A stretch of DNA of 64,000 nucleotides from Lagopus muta (lineage: Eukaryota; Chordata; Aves; Galliformes; Phasianidae). Below are positions 36,116-49,252 of the stretch, in pieces. Below the pieces are notes generated by a model, which worked only from the letters and a program-made list of their open reading frames with translations, searched no databases and had not been told where the DNA came from. The stretch lies in contig NC_064433.1 in assembly GCF_023343835.1 (NCBI RefSeq), forward strand, positions 183,971,777 through 184,035,776, in the 5' to 3' direction. The position numbers and the translations under genes were made by a program. Every line of letters begins with the position of its first letter. Position 1 is the first letter of the stretch.

Positions 36116-37114
36116 ATCCACCCACCACAGCCAACAGAACTGGGCAGCTTCTCACCACCAAACCTTCCTGTGAAGGAAGTTGTGGGAACTGCTGTGCATG
36201 GAAATGCCTGGCATGGGATTGTGACATATCCTCAATACCCCACAGCAGAGCAGCTGATGGTCAGCAGTGGAGAGGATGAAAGCAATATGCTATTTAGTGA
36301 GCTGCTTCCAGCACACACTGTGCACATACACAATGAAAAGCAATGCTGATGCCACCATGCACTCCTGTGTCACACTCTTTGAGGATCCATGTGCTACTCC
36401 CATTTATATCAAGGCATGGTGCAGCGGCCTGGGACAAGAACTGGCAGCCCTTTACTCTTAGATACAGTTTCCTGCCCTCCACAGAGAGCACCCTTTAAAA
36501 TACCTTCCCCAGTGTCATCCTCTGGAAGATAGAAATCTTGATGCTCATCAGAAAGATATCATGTAACCTTCTGCTTCACCCTGTTGTTGGCAGACACCTG
36601 TATACAGCAGTTCTGTTGATATGCTTTGTTAAACCCAGTCCACAAGTTCATTCCTGTATATCTAGAGACAGCGTTTAATTAAAATAGGTGTTTAGAGAAA
36701 GGAAAAACAGCTGTTTCGAAAATTAAAAGCCCCAGGCAGTTACCCACTGAAATCTTTCATGCTCTAGTGATGTGAGTGGGAGTATGTGAGGTTGTACTTA
36801 GCTAAGGGAGACACCAAAGCTATCATTACCATAGCGCCAGAAGAACTGGGCTGCTGTTAAATCACAGTTGCTATATGTTATTTCCAGCATACTCTCCTGA
36901 TTTAGGGATGACCTAGTTTGGGTATCCAGACATCCATCTGTGTGGAGTAGGTGGAGCAGACCAAAACTTACAAAATGCACTTGCATAATGGCACAGACCT
37001 CCTGTATGGCCCAGTCAAAAACAAAACTCCAAATTCCTCATGTCAAGGTAAGCATCCTAACCACTGACCACCCTACCCAATGGCAGTGAAGGGTGAATGA
37101 CTAGATCTGGACAT

Positions 37115-37298
37115 ATCTTTTCACCACTCAGGCTGTCCAGAGAGGTGGCAGAAGCCTCATCCCTGGAGACACTCAAGGTCAGGCTGGATGGGCATCTAAT
37201 CTAATGCATGTGTCCCTTTCATTGCAGGGGAGCTGGACTAGGTGGCCTTTAAAGGCCCCTTCCAACTCAAACAATTCTATGGTTCTGTAATTTTATGA
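37115..37298 (+). mobile_element. CR1 LINE 3' end
   Basis: Forward CR1 end: 'agagaggtggcagaagcctc', 'atccctggagacactcaagg', 'agctggactaggtggccttt' and the tail 'attctatggttctgta'. Confidence 0.85.
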
Positions 37299-37310
37299 CA
37301 TTGCTGAAGA

Positions 37311-37460
37311 GCGTCACCACCACAGCCACATCACCACCACAGCCACATCACCACCACAATCACATCACCACCACAGCCACATCACCACCACAGCCACATC
37401 ACCACCACAGCCACATCACCACCACAGCCACATCACAGCCACAGTCACATCACCTCCTGA
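37311..37460. repeat. 17-bp minisatellite, about 8 copies
   Basis: The unit is ACATCACCACCACAGCC. One copy has AATC in place of AGCC, and the last copies are shortened. Because 17 is not a multiple of 3, the reading frame cycles every 51 bp; the His/Thr/Pro-rich open frame is an artefact. It starts directly after a CR1 3' tail. Confidence 0.93.
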
Positions 37461-38509
37461 CATCACCACAGAAAACTTGCAGTGACTTCAGATAGGAATG
37501 CCTTGGTGCTGCAGTGGGGTACCTGGCACACTCAGCACATGCTTTGCCCTTACAAAGCTCCTCTGAATTCAGTACTGCTGAAACACACTCTGCTGTGCGT
37601 GGAGAGACTGAAATGGCTAAGATACAATTACTGTAACTCTCCTGAATGTTTACCATTTTTCATCCTTATATGACTCCCTCCTCAGAACATTAAAAGGAAA
37701 ACATTCATCAAGGTCAGGCAAAGTTTTGAAAGCAATTAGCTGCAAGTAAAATAAATATAAAAGCAATTCCAGTCTGTACTTAATGACAAAGTGCCTCGTT
37801 GTTCCAGTCCAGCACAGCCAGTGCCTTTTAGGTACTGCCAGCATAGGAGATGTTGACCCAGCACACACAAAATCATTCCTCTCACAGATTGATGCCTCCA
37901 GTTCATTTAAGTCCTTTTTCTTTGCCACCTCTTTGTAAAAAAAAAAATGGCCTGGGGCCTGGGGGGTCCCAGTGTGCCCTTCTATTTGTGGATTTACTAC
38001 CTTTGTATCCTAGATGTGTGCATGACAAGATGTCTGTACAGCTCAGGTTTTCATTAACACAAATGATATATAGCTCAGTTTTCCTCTAGTTTTGCTGGGA
38101 AATGTCTTTCTTCAGCACCAAACAACTTCAAGAAGAGTCAATATTTTGTTTCAGTTCTTTGGCCAAATGGACAAAGAGGATTGGGGTTCTTTGTTTTTCT
38201 TCTTGGATCAGTCTGTGTTTTTCTAATATTTTATTGGTCTGTCTGTCTAACTCACAATCCTGAAGCACTGAAGGTCCAAGATAACAGAAATCCAGCTTAG
38301 CTTGCTGCATGTCCTTGTTTACAAAAACTGTCAAAAACTGGGGAAAAAAGGCTGGATTGGTCTGGGTCCTTAATGTGAAAATAAATGTGACAAGGACTCT
38401 TCAAGGCTCAAGGTTTCATTGCAGTTTGTCCATGACAACAAATAGAAAGATTATAGAAATGGAGAAAAGAAGTTACAGATTAAATTAGCAGCTGGATTGG
38501 GTTTGGGTC

Positions 38510-38675
38510 AGCTGCCTTAGAGCAGATTAAGAGCCCTTTGAACACTGCTTCTGCTGGACACTCCATGGGACAGGGAAAGGATGCAGGGGCTGAAATGCTA
38601 AATGACTGTTGGAGTAGATAATCTTAGTGGTCTTTTTTTTCCAACCTCAATGATTCAGTGATTCTATCATTATGT
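38510..38675 (+). mobile_element. CR1 LINE 3' end (old)
   Basis: Forward CR1 end: 'gactgttggagtagataatc', 'ttagtggtcttttttttcc' and the tail 'atgattcagtgattctatca'. Confidence 0.72.
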
Positions 38676-38899
38676 GAAATGCATCAGCATGGGAAAGCAG
38701 ACCCAGGCACCTATGTCAATTAGTGGAGTGAATGCAATCAGGCCATGGGGGATGTTAGAGCTTGCATAGCCCACTAGAATAGCAACGGAAGACCACAGAA
38801 GCTCGAGGAACCCAATCTAGTTCAATCTCAGCGTGATCTGGAGTGAAATGTCTCCAGAGTGGCAGCTGAGTTTTGGTTTGGAAGAAACTAAACAAGATA

Positions 38900-39225
38900 G
38901 AGACTTTTTACACAGTCTGGCACTGATAGGACAAAGGGAGAGGGTTTAAAACTAAAAGAGGGGAGCTTTAGGTTATATGTCAGAAGGAAATTCTGTACTC
39001 AGAGGTGGAGAGGCCCTGGCCCAGCTGCCCAGAGAGCTGTGGTGCCCCATCCCTGGAGGTGCTCAAGGCCAGCTTGGATGAGCCCTGGGCAGCTGAGCTG
39101 GTGTGGGGCAGCCAGCCCATGGCAGGGGTTGGAACTGGATGGGCTTTTAGATCCCTTGCAATCCAAACCATTTTATGATTCAACAAGTCTGTGATTCTAT
39201 GGTTCTAAGAGTCTATGATTAATAC
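38900..39225 (+). mobile_element. CR1 LINE 3' end
   Basis: Forward CR1 from the 'ggtttaaaactaaaagaggg' block through 'cagctgcccagagagctgtg', 'gtgccccatccctggaggtg' and 'ggcaggggttggaactggat' to four degenerate copies of the terminal repeat. Confidence 0.93.
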
Positions 39226-40239
39226 ACTGGCACTCATGCAGACAATAATCAATGCCCCAGGACCTGGGAATGAACTGAGAGGATGGAATATTTTCAGCAA
39301 GCGGACTTGGAGCAACAAACGCCAGTACTTGGGCAGTATGACAGCATCTCCTGGCAGGCAGGATCCCATGTGATGCCCAGAGGCTTCTGTTGCCTTGGGC
39401 TTCATTGGCTTTTTTAGACTTCACCTTCTGTGGAGCATCTGGGCTGCTATCAAATGGCAATTTGATTAAGAAGTAAGAACAACGAAAAAATCAGTGCTTT
39501 GTACATTAGGTAAATTAACTGATTAACTGAAAGGTCTTGAAGTGTAATTACAAGCAGAAAATCATCATCCAGTATGTGAATCTCTAGTGAGGTTGATTCT
39601 CAGCACTACACTATTGAACTGCATTTATCAATGGCTGAGTAGGCAATGAAATGCAGTCCTCATGCTGTCCTCAGCTGGGCAAACAAATGTGATGCACTTC
39701 ACTATGGGCTAATGGACAGTCTAAAACAGATGACTAGAGCCAGATCAGGTGAATCGAAGCCCAGTGCTCAGTACAAATACTTGCTGAAAGGAAGCCTTGA
39801 GTGGTGCAACGAAATGTAACGTTGAAAGTTATTTAGGATGAATCACAACAAGAGCATGTTCCTGTTGCTTTGGTAACATCTCTGACAGATAGGGCTTATG
39901 GAAAGATCACAGAATCCAAGAATGGTTGATACTGGAAAGTTAGAACTAAACAAATTCAGAATACAGACAAGAGTCAGCTTTGTAAACTGTAAGGTCCATC
40001 AAATGTTATAAATGTTAGAGCAATTTGCAAAGGATTGAGATGGATTCCTCATTACTGAAGATGCTACAGTGTAATGGGAAGCCTTTCTGAAAGTTGTGCT
40101 CTGTTTTAAATGGAAGTTTATTCAGGAGAGATCTGAATGTGATGTCCAGCCCCAAAATCAGATCAGCGAACACCAGCGATGCATTCTGATTACCCTCACT
40201 ACCTGGTTACTAAGTCCAAGTGCAAGGAGCATCTTAACA

Positions 40240-40410
40240 TAGAACCATAGACTGCCTTAGGTAAGAGGGGACCTCAAAGCCCACCCAACCCCATCCCCTG
40301 CCATGGACTGGTTGCCTCCACCAGCTCAGGCTGCCCAGGGCCCATCAAACCTGGCTTTGAGCACCTCCAGGGATGGGTGCCACAGCTCTCCAGGCAGCTG
40401 CACACCTCAC
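40240..40410 (-). mobile_element. CR1 LINE 3' fragment
   Basis: Inverted CR1 end: 'acatagaaccatagactgcc', 'caggctgcccagggcccatc' and 'gcacctccagggatgggtgc'. Confidence 0.88.
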
Positions 40411-40899
40411 AGGTACCAAGAGTAACACACCTGTCTCAAAATGAACTAATTGCCTTAATGAGCAGTGGTGGTCATTTGAGTGTTCCATTTGCCATGGATG
40501 GCAAAGCATAAAGAAAAGAAGGCCTTTAGCAGCATTGCAGTCCCTGGAGACAACACAGAGATTGTGTCCTGGAACAGTTCAAAGAAATTAATGTCTCCTT
40601 AACATGAGTTCATGCTAACTTGCCTGCAGTCTGTGAAAGATTACTGTTCAACCCCATAGGGGTAGAACTAGAGTAAGATCATTGAAGCTGCCTGGGCTGT
40701 ATAACTTCTTCATCAGGAGGAAACTCATCTCTGAACACATTTATCTGGGAGTAGGATTGTGAAAATAGTGGAAATGAGGCTGAAATCTAACCCATGATCT
40801 ATGTCCTTGGGTTCCTCCCATTCATGCAATTAAAACACAGCTTCTCCACAGATCTACAAGAAGTTTTCAGAAAGCAGAAATTAAAAAAAAAACAACTGA

Positions 40900-40992
40900 G
40901 GAACATGGTTAGTGGGCATGGTGGGGTGGGTTGACTGTTGGACTAGGTGATCTGAGAGGTCTTTTCCAACCATAGTGATCCTATGATTCTAA
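40900..40992 (+). mobile_element. CR1 LINE 3' tip
   Basis: Forward CR1 tip: 'gttagtgggcatggtggggt', 'gttggactaggtgatctgag' and 'gatcctatgattct'. Confidence 0.85.
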
Positions 40993-41917
40993 CTTTGCAG
41001 TGGAGGTAATGTCTGACATTCAGGTACTGTTGAAACAACAGCAAAACTTACAACTAGCTGGCTGGATATAAAACTTGGTATTTCTAGTTAGAATTTCACT
41101 GTGGAGCATCATCATACTCTTGCCATGTTGCTTCTAAAGCATGTATAATGTCTGAGAGCCCTTATCCAAGTGTTGTCTATGACAACAATAAAACACTCAT
41201 GTAGAAAAGCATGTTTACTGTCAACAAGTGATACCAAAACTCACTCAGACAATCCTGCAGGCTGAGTCAGTACGGGAGAGGACCCACCATGCTCTCTAGG
41301 AGCTGAATGTCACCATAGTCAGCCCCCTCTGCCTTGCACAACTTGGAGAACTGGGTTGGTTTGGAATTTGGAAGGTTCAGGAGGTGATGTACAATAGAGG
41401 CTGCGCTCACTGCTGCCCCTGCTCTGCTGTTGTAGGTGAGAGAGCCCATAAGTCAAGTCTGGGTCTGTGAAGTTTTATTTGGACCACAACACTCTTCATA
41501 CCCCTCTGGTGTGAGTGGCAGGCAGGGATTTTGTCACTGCTCAAAACTGAGGAGTCTCATTCTTCAAATCAGGTTTTGAGAGTGTACTAAAAGGTCAGGA
41601 TGACTTAAGACTCTTTTCCCTTAAAGCTTGCAGCTCTGTCATGTCCTGTGAGATGTGCCCTGTAGTGCAGTGCCAACGTTCTCACCTCCTCACTAAATAT
41701 TTTAGGGACAGATCTCTTCCAGCTCCCCACTCTCACACCTCAGACGCAGAGGCTTTGATAATTTACTCTCTAGCACCACCTAAACGCAGCTCCGAGTAAC
41801 AGAAACCAGCTCGCCTTTACGGAGCCCAGAGGAAGCCTGGCCAGTGTCCTCACCAGGAGGCACAGGTTGCCACCATGCGCCACATCCTGCCACTTGCTGG
41901 GTAGAAGTGTACCCCCC

Positions 41918-41962
41918 AAAATCTTTGAGGTCCCTTCCAACCCAAGCCATTCTACGATCCTA
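41918..41962 (+). mobile_element. CR1 LINE 3' tip
   Basis: About 45 bases: 'tgaggtcccttccaacccaa', 'gccattctacgatcctatg'. Confidence 0.65.
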
Positions 41963-42529
41963 TGCCTGCAGCCCCTCCCCGCTTACCATGCACCATGTGC
42001 CTCTGCTGGGAGGTCCACTGCTGACTGTGATGGCATGCATGACCTCCTCCACCAAGCACAGCACACTCCTACAAATTAGAGGCAAAAAATAAATGAAGTT
42101 TTTACCTCTGGAATGTTCATGGCAGTCCTTAAGTTCTTCCCACACACAGGCTGAGATGGGGAGCTGGGGCCACAGCTCTAATTGTTGTTGTGATGTTCAT
42201 GATGCTCCACGAGGAATCCACCCCCTGTGCATATACAAGGGTCTGAGCTGGGGCTGCCCTGGGTTACCCACACTTGCTGTCACAGCAGACACCATAATTA
42301 CACCAGTATACTCAATCACATCATTATTCAAAAGACCACATGCCTAAAATGCTTCAGCAGTCATTCTGCAGGGCTGGATGAATTTGATTTGATTCACTTT
42401 GGTGCTGCCTATTCCCAGCTTCTCCCACATGCCCAGACAAGGGCAGTGAGGCCAGGAGCACTGAGCACAGCTTGCTGGGGAGCACGTGGCACAGAACTTC
42501 TGCAAGCTCAGAGAGCTAAAACAGAATGA

Positions 42530-42615
42530 TAGACTCACAGAGGCATAGAATGGCTTGGGTTGGAAGGGACCTCAAAGATCACCAAGCTCCAACCTCATCA
42601 TAAAACAGGTGGTAA
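42530..42615 (-). mobile_element. CR1 LINE 3' tip
   Basis: Inverted CR1 tip: 'catagaatggcttgggttgg', 'aagggacctcaaagatcacc'. Confidence 0.82.
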
Positions 42616-43137
42616 AAGGCTTCCTCTTTTGGCAGCTTGGTTAGACCAAGTGAGGACACGGCTGTGCTGACAGAGCAGGTCACAGGACAACCTTTGCACC
42701 AAATGTTCACTAAATGAAATGGAGAGTTGTCAGGTGATCTGCATAAAAATACCTACTGAGATATTTAAACGGTCTGTTTAATCTAGACTTAGTTTAATCA
42801 CGCTTAATTATTGCCTTGCTTAATTGTAACTCAGGCTTAATTCTTTTTAATTTCTCACCAAATCTGTGCATATCACTGCTCTGGCATCTCAGGACAGTGA
42901 CCAAATTAGACAAGGGCAACAGGCTTAATCTCCTGAGACATCCCAGGGTTTGTGATGACAAAGTGCTGGTGTGGTAACGGAGAGGAGAAAACCAAAAGTT
43001 GCCAGGAAAGGAGGGAAGGTTGAAGAGTCCCTCTGTGTATTTGCCCTTTTTTTAAGATTGTTTTCCTTTGCATGCAGTGGATAGAAGGATAGTGGATATC
43101 CTGAAAATATTTACACTCCTGATAGTGAATAATACAA

Positions 43138-43372
43138 AATCACAGAATAGAATCACAGAAGATTGGAAAAGACCTTAAGACCATGGAGTCCAACTGTTCA
43201 CCTCTCACCAGTATTCCCCACTAAACCACGTCCCTAAGTACTGTATCTACCCTTTCCCTAAACACCTCCAGGGATGGTGACTCTGCCACCTCCCTGGGCA
43301 GCCTGTGCCAGTGCCTCACCACCCTTATTGTCAAAACTTTCTCTTATATCCAGTCTAAATATCTTTGGAAAC
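43138..43372 (-). mobile_element. CR1 LINE 3' fragment
   Basis: Inverted CR1 end of the subfamily with 'ccactaaaccacgtccctaa' and 'cctccctgggcagcctgtgc', with a duplicated agaatcacaga start. Confidence 0.88.
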
Positions 43373-44129
43373 AATTTGACGATTCTTACATGAGACAGAA
43401 GCTGCTTTTGTATCTTTATTTGTGTGGTACCGCGCTAATTAGGCTCTTTGCTAGATAACACACAGTAACCTCAGACCTCAGATACTGCTGTTATGTGAAG
43501 GGTTATATGATTACTGACCTTCTGGTGTCATGGCCAAACCAGAACATAAATATTGTTATTTTACCACAAACATATTGTTATTTTCCTGGTATTACCTTGT
43601 CTTCATTTTCTGTTTCTTGTGGGGCTAACATTCCACAATAAATGAAACAGACACCCAGTTGTTCCCTTCCATCCCACCTCCCCAAAAGTGTCCACACTTG
43701 CTCTGCATTTCCCATTTGCTGGGTGAGAGCTTTGCTGTTGAATGAAAACCAAGATAAGAAAGAGAGCACAACCTGCTTGTGGGATTTTGGAGCTGAGCCC
43801 AGGGAAAAGAATCATGAAATTAATCACTACAAAGGAATCAAATTCTTGAACAGCTTTAGATGAATCAAACAAGATTTTGAAATATTTACCAACTATTAAT
43901 CTTGATGATGCCTTATGCTGCTTTAATTTATCGAGCTGGGCCATAAAATCTGAGAAACAAGCCTCCAAACGGCACGTGTACATCTCTCTGGGTGAGATGG
44001 TGTGCCTGTGTCACCAGATGCCCACCGACCACATCAGTCTGGGTATCCCACCTCAGCAGCTTTGGTAAGAGTGATGCAGAGGTGCAGCCCTTACCTTCCT
44101 TCAGCATCTGGGACCACCCTGATGGCAGG

Positions 44130-44265
44130 TCACAGAATCATAAAGTCTTCAAAGTTGGAAAAGACCTCTAAGGTCATCAAGTCAAACCATCGACCCATCC
44201 CCACAGTGCCCACTGAACCACGTCCCTCAGTGTCACATCTCCACGTTTCCCAATGTCCTCCGGGC
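44130..44265 (-). mobile_element. CR1 LINE 3' fragment
   Basis: Same subfamily as the 43.1-kb copy: 'gttggaaaagacctctaagg', 'cccactgaaccacgtccctc'. Confidence 0.8.
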
Positions 44266-46354
44266 AACTGTTGCTGCAGTGCCCATGTCTGTGCTGGGGG
44301 CTCAAAGCAGGAGGAGAGGGGTGCCAGCTCCTCAATACAAGCAAGAATCTCTTCTAATCTAGCAGGGTGTGGGTATGTTTTTAAACACACACCTGCCTTG
44401 GTGGTTCAGTGGCTGCTTCTTGGGATGAAGCTGTTTCTCCTGGCACGGTTTGTAGGGTACAAATCACATCTCACTTTAATGGCTTTTGTCCCAGTGTCTT
44501 AGACATCATCTGCAGGTGTGCGAGTTGGACCAAGAAGAGGGAAGGAAGACAAGGGTACTCAGTGGCACTGCAATCACCCGGACATCCCTACTTGAAGTAC
44601 TTTGATGTGATAAATGTTATTTCCAAATGGGAAAGCATCTGTGCTTCCTCACATATTCATTTCTATGTCATTCAAAGGTGAAGTTCACTTTGTTTCTTCT
44701 TTTCCTCTATTTTCCTCCCAAATCCACAGACCTCAAACCACAAAGAGACTCAGCTCAGATAGCTCAAATAACAGAGGAATGCTGACAGACCAGCACTGCC
44801 CCGAGCCTCTCCTATTGCAGCTATTGATTCATCCGGGGTGAGAGAAGGGCTTTTTGTCCCAGAACGTCTTCCAAAACAGTGAACAGACAAAAAGAAAATG
44901 TTTAGACATAATGAAGATTTGGCCATTTTCTACTTTGAAGGGCTTTTTTCATCTTCTGTGGAAGGAAGGAGCATTTTTTAAGACTGAAATCTCACCATCC
45001 TCTCAATGAATGTCCTTCCCACTTCCAAAAGGACGGAATAAGGCAAGCCTGAACCACTGACAGCATATGGAGGAGGGAGCAGCAGGAAGCTGCCTCTTTC
45101 CCTTGTTTCCCTGGCACACGGTTCTGCTGCTGCCCAGACCTCCCCACCAACTGCTTCTACCAAAAGCATCTTGAAGAAACACGGAGCTGACCCTCTGACC
45201 CTGCAGTGGCAATGTCATCCAATCCATGGTGATGTTTCTTTGCTGAATTTTCTCTGGTGGTGAAATTGCCTCTTACATAAGGTTAGAACTGCTGTGCATT
45301 TTTAACACTGGGGAATTTATTTTTTTGTTTTCGTTAGCAAAAGGCAACGTCAGGCCTTTGTCTTCTGTCCAAAAACACATCAAAGGAAAAGGGTGAGTAA
45401 AAAAAAACACAACAACAACAACAAAACCTCTGTCTAAAGCATTTCAGAGTACTCATGCAGCACATTAGAGAGTGAAAAGAGCTTCCTGGCTCCTATCTGA
45501 CTGTTGTTGCAGTTGTTAATGTGGTTTTGTTCCATTATTAATGACACCAGCAGAAAAAATCAGACCTTGCAGACAAACTTGAGAGACTCTCAGAGAGCAA
45601 AGCGGAGAGGGGAGCCCTTAAAGCAGGGGAAATAAGTGAAGGGAAGGGGGAAATAAAATGAACACTGGAGTTAATCATGCAGCAGTAAAGCTCTCCAGGT
45701 GTCTCTGGCTCTGTATGGATGGTGAAACTTTCACAAAGTCTATAAATCATTCCCAGAGCTGGCTGCTTTAAGGGCACTTTGTAATTAAACATGAAAAAAC
45801 TGCTTACTTACAGCCTGTGCTTTATTGTTTGATATGCTCATGCTCTCTAGAACTGCTGCTTGGAAAAGTGATTAAATTACACCCAGAAGGGCAGCACTAA
45901 TGGATGAAACCTCCATAACCCTGGGCAGCGTATCATTCCTCCATCTGAATGCAGCAGGACAGGATTTCAATAAAGAGCTTAGTTAGGAAAATGCATGATG
46001 AATATGCCGAGCTAAGTAATCTCAGCATTAATGACCCACTTTACAGCTTTCCTGTAAAGTTTCTCTGGTTTAGCTGCCACATCTGCTAGAGCTCTCCTAC
46101 TGCATTTCGGGTGCTGGGGGTGACTGGGGCTACTGATCACCTGGGCTTGCCACAACTCAGGCAATCCAATCTAACTCAGGTTAGATTAGGTTAGATTATT
46201 TTAGATATGTTAGATGTTAATAATAAACATTATATGAACTCCTTGAAGTCAAACAGTTTGTGCCAGCGGCTACAAACCACTGCGTTCAGACACCGCTGAG
46301 AGCATGAGTGGCTTTTCTAAAGCCCTTAGAGCCCTTAAGTGATGCTTCTCGTGC

Positions 46355-46780
46355 ACTAAACTCACAGAACCATTGAAAGGTTTCAGTTGGACGAGATCTC
46401 AAAGCCCACCCAGCTCCAACCCCTGCCATGGGCTGGTTGCTCCCAACCAGCTCAGCTGCCCAGGGCCCATCCAACCTGGCCTTGAGCACCTCCACGGATG
46501 GGGCACCACAGCTCTCTGGGCAGCTGGGCCAGGGCTTCACCACCTTCTGAGTACAGAATTTCTTCATAGCATCAAACCTAAGCTTCTCCTCTTTTAGTTT
46601 AAAGCTTTTTCCCCTTCTTCTATCGCTATAAAAAGTTGGTCTCTTTTCTGCCTGTAAGCTCCCTTCAAGTACTGGAAGGTCACAATGAAGTCTCCCCAGC
46701 ACTGTCTCTTCTCCAGACTGAACAAGCCCAACTCCCTCAGCCTTTATTTACAGGAGAGGTGCCCCAGCCTCAACCCCCTG
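46355..46780 (-). mobile_element. CR1 LINE fragment, about 0.4 kb
   Basis: Inverted CR1 from the 3' end through 'gcacctccacggatggggca' and 'cttcaagtactggaaggtca' to 'acaggagaggtgccccagcc', the start of the ORF2 tail region. Confidence 0.93.
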
Positions 46781-48384
46781 CAATTTGGGAAAGCAGATCG
46801 CGATTCAGCCTGGGCACAAATCAGCCTGGCCCACACCAGGCACTGCAGAGCTCCTCAAGCCATCCAGCTCACAAGGATGAGAGATACTGAGACAGAAGGT
46901 GAAAACTCCTCCACACACACGGTTTGCTGAAGAAGTTGGCACTTGCAATGACTTTTCAGGCAGTAAATCCTGTGAGCTGCTGAGCTGAATATTGAGAAAC
47001 TCCACAAGGAACTGGGGCAGGAGCAACCAGGCTGAGTTTCCTCCTTGACCCATGTCCTCAGCAGCAGCCCTATGGCCTGGAATCTGATTAAATACTTCCT
47101 TAATGCTGACTATTTTCTCATGTACTGCAGGGTGTTTCTTGAGGCACAAGTTTGGTTGGTTGGTTTTGGTTGGTTGTTTTTTCGTACTTCAATGTTCAAT
47201 AATTTTCCTTCTAAAAAGAAGGAACAAAAATGTCTTTGCTGTTAATCATTGATGCTGAAAACAAACACCCATTTCTTATCCCAAGACTGAACACTTGCTG
47301 TATGCTGCAAAGCCAAAACTTCCACTATCTGGGAAGCACTCATGATCTGGATTTCAACTTCATGACTGCCACCTGTCATCAATAGAACAGATTAAATCAA
47401 TGGAACCAGTGTGATACATTTTAAATTACAGTTAAATCCATTTTATACAAGCTCTTGCCCCATACGCTGCCAAAGCAGGTCATTGAGCCAAGAGCCCAAA
47501 AACAATTTAATAAAGGCTCAAAGAAATGAATAGGGATAATGGCATAAAGTCACATCACCATGAGACCTTCAATGCTTTGAGGAACAAAACTGCCATGAAG
47601 AGATGGGGACAGGAAGAAATTTGCCACTGGGGTCTCCTGGGGGAAGGACCCCATCGCTTTTTGCTGTAATATCATTTTCAGCACAAGCACAATGCTGGCT
47701 TGATCGAGAGAAGGGAGCAGCTCACAGGAGCAGCTCAAACAGATGTTGTGAACTTTGTGGGTTCTGTACAGAGGATGTGGACCCTCAGACACACCAGCAC
47801 CATGGCTGTGCAGGGTGCAAAACTTGTGCAGAGCTTTCACTGGCTTTTCTTGCTCTTGTACCCTCACCTGCCATCCCTTTCTTGAGTTTTCAGGGATTTA
47901 CCAGGTGTCAGGTAAGCTGGAGAATTTATTGTGAATATGCATTGTGAATAAAAGCTGAGCCCTGGAGTTCATGGAGGTTGCATCCTCTCTAGTCAAGGGC
48001 TGAGCTAAGAGCTTGAGGGCTCACTTCTCACCTCCCCTTTGTTGCCTCCTGTACTGGGGCTGTGCTCCTGCAGGAGCTCTCTGTGACCCTTCATCAATCA
48101 AGGGATGCATATGGCAATGGCAGTGACCATTTCTAAGCAAGGATTCATTCTCAGGATTGGGGCACTTGCAAGTTTTCCAACCCCGTTTCTCCTATCTCTT
48201 ACTGTCCTAACTTTTCTGAAAGGATGACCAGCATTTCTGTGGGCTTCTTCCAGAAGGTGACACTCAGTACTTATGCTGGACATGGAGTGATGGGAACAGA
48301 CTCATTTTCCATACGGTCATCTGAGATGGTGACTGCCCCCTGGGGTAGAGGTGCTCTCTCTCGTCTTTATCCATATGAGACTGT

Positions 48385-48770
48385 TCAAAGAATCGCAGAA
48401 TGGCTGAGACTGGGGGGCTCTCTGACTCCATCTGCTCCAACCCCTGCTCCGGCAGGGACACCCAGCGCAGGGTGCCCAGGACTGCATCCAGGTGGCTTTG
48501 GGAGATCTCCAAGGAGGAGATCCCACAGCCTTTGTGTAACCTGTGCCACTGCTCCATCACCTGCACAGCACAGAGGTGCTTCTGGTGCTCAGAGGGAACC
48601 TCCTGTGTGCCAGTTTGTGCCCATTGCCTCCTGTCCTGGCACTGGGCACCGTTGACAACAGCCTGTCGGTAAGTACCACCCCTCAGGTACATATGGACAT
48701 GAACGAGATCCCCCTGAGCCCCCTCATCTCCAGGCTGAACAGTCCCAGCTCCCTCAGACTCAGTCAAAGG
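48385..48770 (-). mobile_element. CR1 LINE fragment (divergent subfamily)
   Basis: Inverted CR1: 'agaatcgcagaatggctgag', 'gtttgtgcccattgcctcct' and 'aggctgaacagtcccagctc'. The middle part differs from the other copies, suggesting another CR1 subfamily. Confidence 0.8.
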
Positions 48771-48810
48771 GTTTCCATTTTGGGTGACTGTGTAGAGCCA
48801 GCTGGACTCG

Positions 48811-49070
48811 ACCGTCCTGTGGGTCATTAAGGTGGGAATGACCTCTAAGCTGACCACGTCCAGCCGCAGCCCACCCCGCCGTGCCCAGTCCCTCAGCGCC
48901 ACAACTCCGCGGTTCCCGGGCACCTCCAGGACGGTGACTCCACCCCTCCCTGAGCCGCCCGTGTCAGCGCCTCACCGCCCTTACCGAGAAGAAATGCTTC
49001 TAATGCCCAACCCGAGCCTCTCCTAGCGCAACTGAAGGCCATTCCCTCTCGTCCTATCGCTGTTACGTGC
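48811..49070 (-). mobile_element. GC-rich CR1 LINE 3' fragment at the edge of the VSTM5 CpG island
   Basis: It follows the CR1 3' end block by block: 'gtcattaaggtgggaatgac', 'cccagtccctcagcgccaca', 'cacctccaggacggtgactc' and 'tcgtcctatcgctgttac'. It has kept many CpG sites that the other copies have lost. Confidence 0.78.
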
Positions 49071-49252
49071 GAGCAGAGCCGACCCCCACCCGGCCACAAC
49101 CTCCCCTTCCAGCTCGGGCTATGCCACGCGGCTCCCTTGGCGGCCAATTGCATCCCGCGATCGTATCGGGGCAGGGAGGAGAGGCGCGGGGAAGGGTCGG
49201 CGGGGAGGAGGAGGCCGCAGCCCGTTCTCGCGGGCCCCGCCCGGCGGGGTCA

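Larger units (their letters stand above)
35351..48810. other. CR1-rich intergenic region between the transporter gene and VSTM5
   Basis: About 13.5 kb with no supported exon on either strand. It holds at least twelve CR1 pieces and a 17-bp minisatellite. Short open frames here are CR1 remnants or chance. Confidence 0.65.

Noticed and set aside
37295-37495. His/Thr/Pro-rich open frame
   Set aside because: Product of the 17-bp minisatellite; no support outside the repeat.
41267-41449. Minus-strand 60-codon open frame with a protein-like composition
   Set aside because: No family recognised, no splice partner exons, no conserved motif; probably chance.
48264-48923. 219-codon minus-strand open frame before VSTM5
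   Set aside because: It runs through two CR1 fragments and has no domain; treated as repeat-derived.
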